DNA from: Phycicoccus sp. CSK15P-2
Lineage (GTDB): Bacteria > Actinomycetota > Actinomycetes > Actinomycetales > Dermatophilaceae
Length of the DNA stretch: 64,000 nucleotides
Direction of reading: 5' to 3'
Assembly: GCF_016888005.1 (NCBI RefSeq)
Contig: NZ_JAFDVE010000013.1
Span: 51,187 to 115,186 of the forward strand
In this document: positions 63,142 through 64,000 of the stretch, piece by piece
Numbering within the stretch: position 1 is the stretch's first letter
Layout of the letters: the number at the start of each line of letters is the position of its first letter
Position numbers and translations under genes: made by a program
Notes under the pieces: model-generated
Database searches by the model: none
Seen by the model: the letters and a program-made list of their open reading frames with translations, nothing else
What the model was told of the DNA's origin: nothing

Positions 63142-63789
63142 TCAGGACGCGGCGGCCTCGACGGCGCCGCCGTCCGAGGGCGCGTCCGGGAGGGAGCCGT
63201 CGAGGTCGAGGTGAAGCACGCCGTAGGACCAGCCATGCCGGCGGTACACGACGCTCGCACGGTCGGTGTCGACGTCGTGGAAGAGGTAGAAGTCGTGTCC
63301 CACGGCCTCCATCTCGGCGAGCGCGTCCGCCAGCGACATGGGCGCCGAGCGGTGGACCTTCTCGCGGACCTCGATGGGCGAGTCGCCGAACGGGGTGTCA
63401 CCCGGGGCGTCGTCGCGCAGCTCGTCGTCCGGGACCTCGATCCGTGCGGTGGCGTGCGCCACGGACTCGGGGGTGCGTCGGCCCCGGTGAACCTGCCGAC
63501 GGTCGTGCCGCCGCCTCAACCGCTCCATGAGCCGGTCGATGACGACGTCCAGCGCGGCGTACTTGTCGTCGGCGCAGGCCTCGGCGCGGACGACCGGGCC
63601 CTTGGCGTAGCACGTGACCTCGACGCGGTCGCAGGCCTTGGCCTGCCGGCGGTTCGGTTCGTGACTCACCGTGACCTCGACGCGGCGGGTGCGTGGCTCG
63701 AGCTGGGTGATCTTTCCCAGCTTGTCCTCGATGTGCTCCCGGAAGCGGTCGGAGACGGTCAGGTGCCGCCCGGTGACGGAGATGTCCAC
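63142..63789 (-). CDS. hpf: Ribosome hibernation-promoting factor, long form
   Basis: A 215-residue long-form HPF. The N-terminal domain (MDISVTGRHLTVSDRFREHIEDKL; KYAALDVVIDRLMERLRRR) binds the 30S decoding region, and the C-terminal dimer domain (PMSLADALAEMEAVGHDFYLFHD, ending YGVLHLDLDG) joins two ribosomes into 100S particles. GTG 63789 follows GAGGAGG. In actinobacteria this gene often lies next to secA, as here at 3.3 kb distance. It is probably cotranscribed with the response regulator. Confidence 0.95.
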   Translation of the reverse strand: MDISVTGRHLTVSDRFREHIEDKLGKITQLEPRTRRVEVTVSHEPNRRQAKACDRVEVTCYAKGPVVRAEACADDKYAALDVVIDRLMERLRRRHDRRQVHRGRRTPESVAHATARIEVPDDELRDDAPGDTPFGDSPIEVREKVHRSAPMSLADALAEMEAVGHDFYLFHDVDTDRASVVYRRHGWSYGVLHLDLDGSLPDAPSDGGAVEAAAS

Positions 63790-63885
63790 GTAGTCCTCCT
63801 CGTGGTCGATGGTGTTCGGCTCAGCGGCTCGTCGTCGTCGGCTGCACCACCTCCCGAGGAACGGGTCCCATGAGTTTCTCCTATG

Positions 63886-64000
63886 TCAAGCCGTGGCCGG
63901 TAGGGCCGGGGTCTGACGGTTGTGGTGGTCGGTGGTGAGGCGGTTGAAGACGGTGCGGGCGATCCGACGTTTCAGGCATCGCAGGGCCTCTGTCCTGGTC
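63886..64000 (-). mobile_element. IS110-family transposase, 3' end only
   Basis: The minus strand reads in from the window edge: TRTEALRCLKRRIARTVFNRL, then TTDHHNRQTPALPATA and TGA at 63886-63888. The TR.EALRCLKRRI..VF..L ending is that of IS110-type DEDD transposases. The rest of the element lies beyond the window. Its end is somewhere between 63790 and 63885, upstream of hpf, where the comF-like neighbour is expected in related genomes. Confidence 0.75.

Overview
The window is high-GC DNA from an actinobacterium. The evidence is a WhiB1-type protein, PdtaS- and BldC-like regulators, an Rv3235-type accessory protein beside secA, a tmRNA tag ending in ALAA, many four-base GTGA/ATGA gene overlaps and several apparently leaderless genes. 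Gene order (prfB/ftsE/ftsX/M23/smpB, and secA to hpf) and the two-part Tad pilus locus would suit Micrococcales such as Intrasporangiaceae relatives, but the family is an inference.

Layout. 1-5.3 kb: DEAD-box RNA helicase (cut by the window edge), VanZ-like protein, malic enzyme, SIMPL protein and a membrane protein. 5.4-8.3 kb is an accessory patch: a Phd/RelE module whose toxin looks damaged, an RHH/Doc module with a clear operator, the tmRNA gene flanked by a 17-bp inverted repeat, and a secreted proline- and lysine-rich protein with 33-bp tandem repeats. 8.4-12.1 kb: pyruvate carboxylase and a CsbD protein. 12.1-21.6 kb: DUF2207 protein, smpB, FtsEX with its M23 hydrolase, a CWB2 cell-wall-binding protein on the opposite strand, and prfB. 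21.7-25 kb: a lipoprotein solute-binding protein beside an NCS1 permease, then gene debris. 25.2-26.8 kb: a ClgR-like regulator facing a clpP pair in which one subunit has its nucleophile serine shifted by one residue.

27-31.6 kb: Tad/Flp pilus operon (TadA, TadB, TadC, pilin, three TadE/G-like proteins). 31.8-33 kb: GNAT/RHH toxin-antitoxin pair and the 3' remnant of a surface-protein gene. 33-37 kb: FHA-FtsK/SpoIIIE ATPase resembling EccC of type VII secretion. 37-46 kb: membrane protein, whiB, pdtaS, lipoprotein, the giant NAD-dependent glutamate dehydrogenase and two small helical proteins, one with a WPG motif. 46-52.7 kb: sulfatase, DUF2505 protein, pruA, a small hypothetical protein and a wax ester synthase/DGAT. 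52.7-54.7 kb: CpaE-like and CpaB-like genes, probably the detached second part of the Tad system. 54.8-63.8 kb: BldC-like regulator, LysM protein, Rv3235-like protein, secA, double GNAT, YcaQ-type protein, response regulator and hpf. The last 115 bp are the 3' end of an IS110-type transposase.

Functional links. tmRNA, SmpB, RF2, two ClpP-type proteins and HPF put much of the ribosome-rescue, termination and hibernation machinery within 57 kb. GDH and PruA both serve glutamate/proline catabolism. The strongest candidates for new biology are the ClpP pair with a displaced serine, the putative leader/trailer stem around tmRNA, the orphan FHA-EccC-like ATPase with the two small helical proteins, and the solute-binding lipoprotein paired with a secondary transporter.
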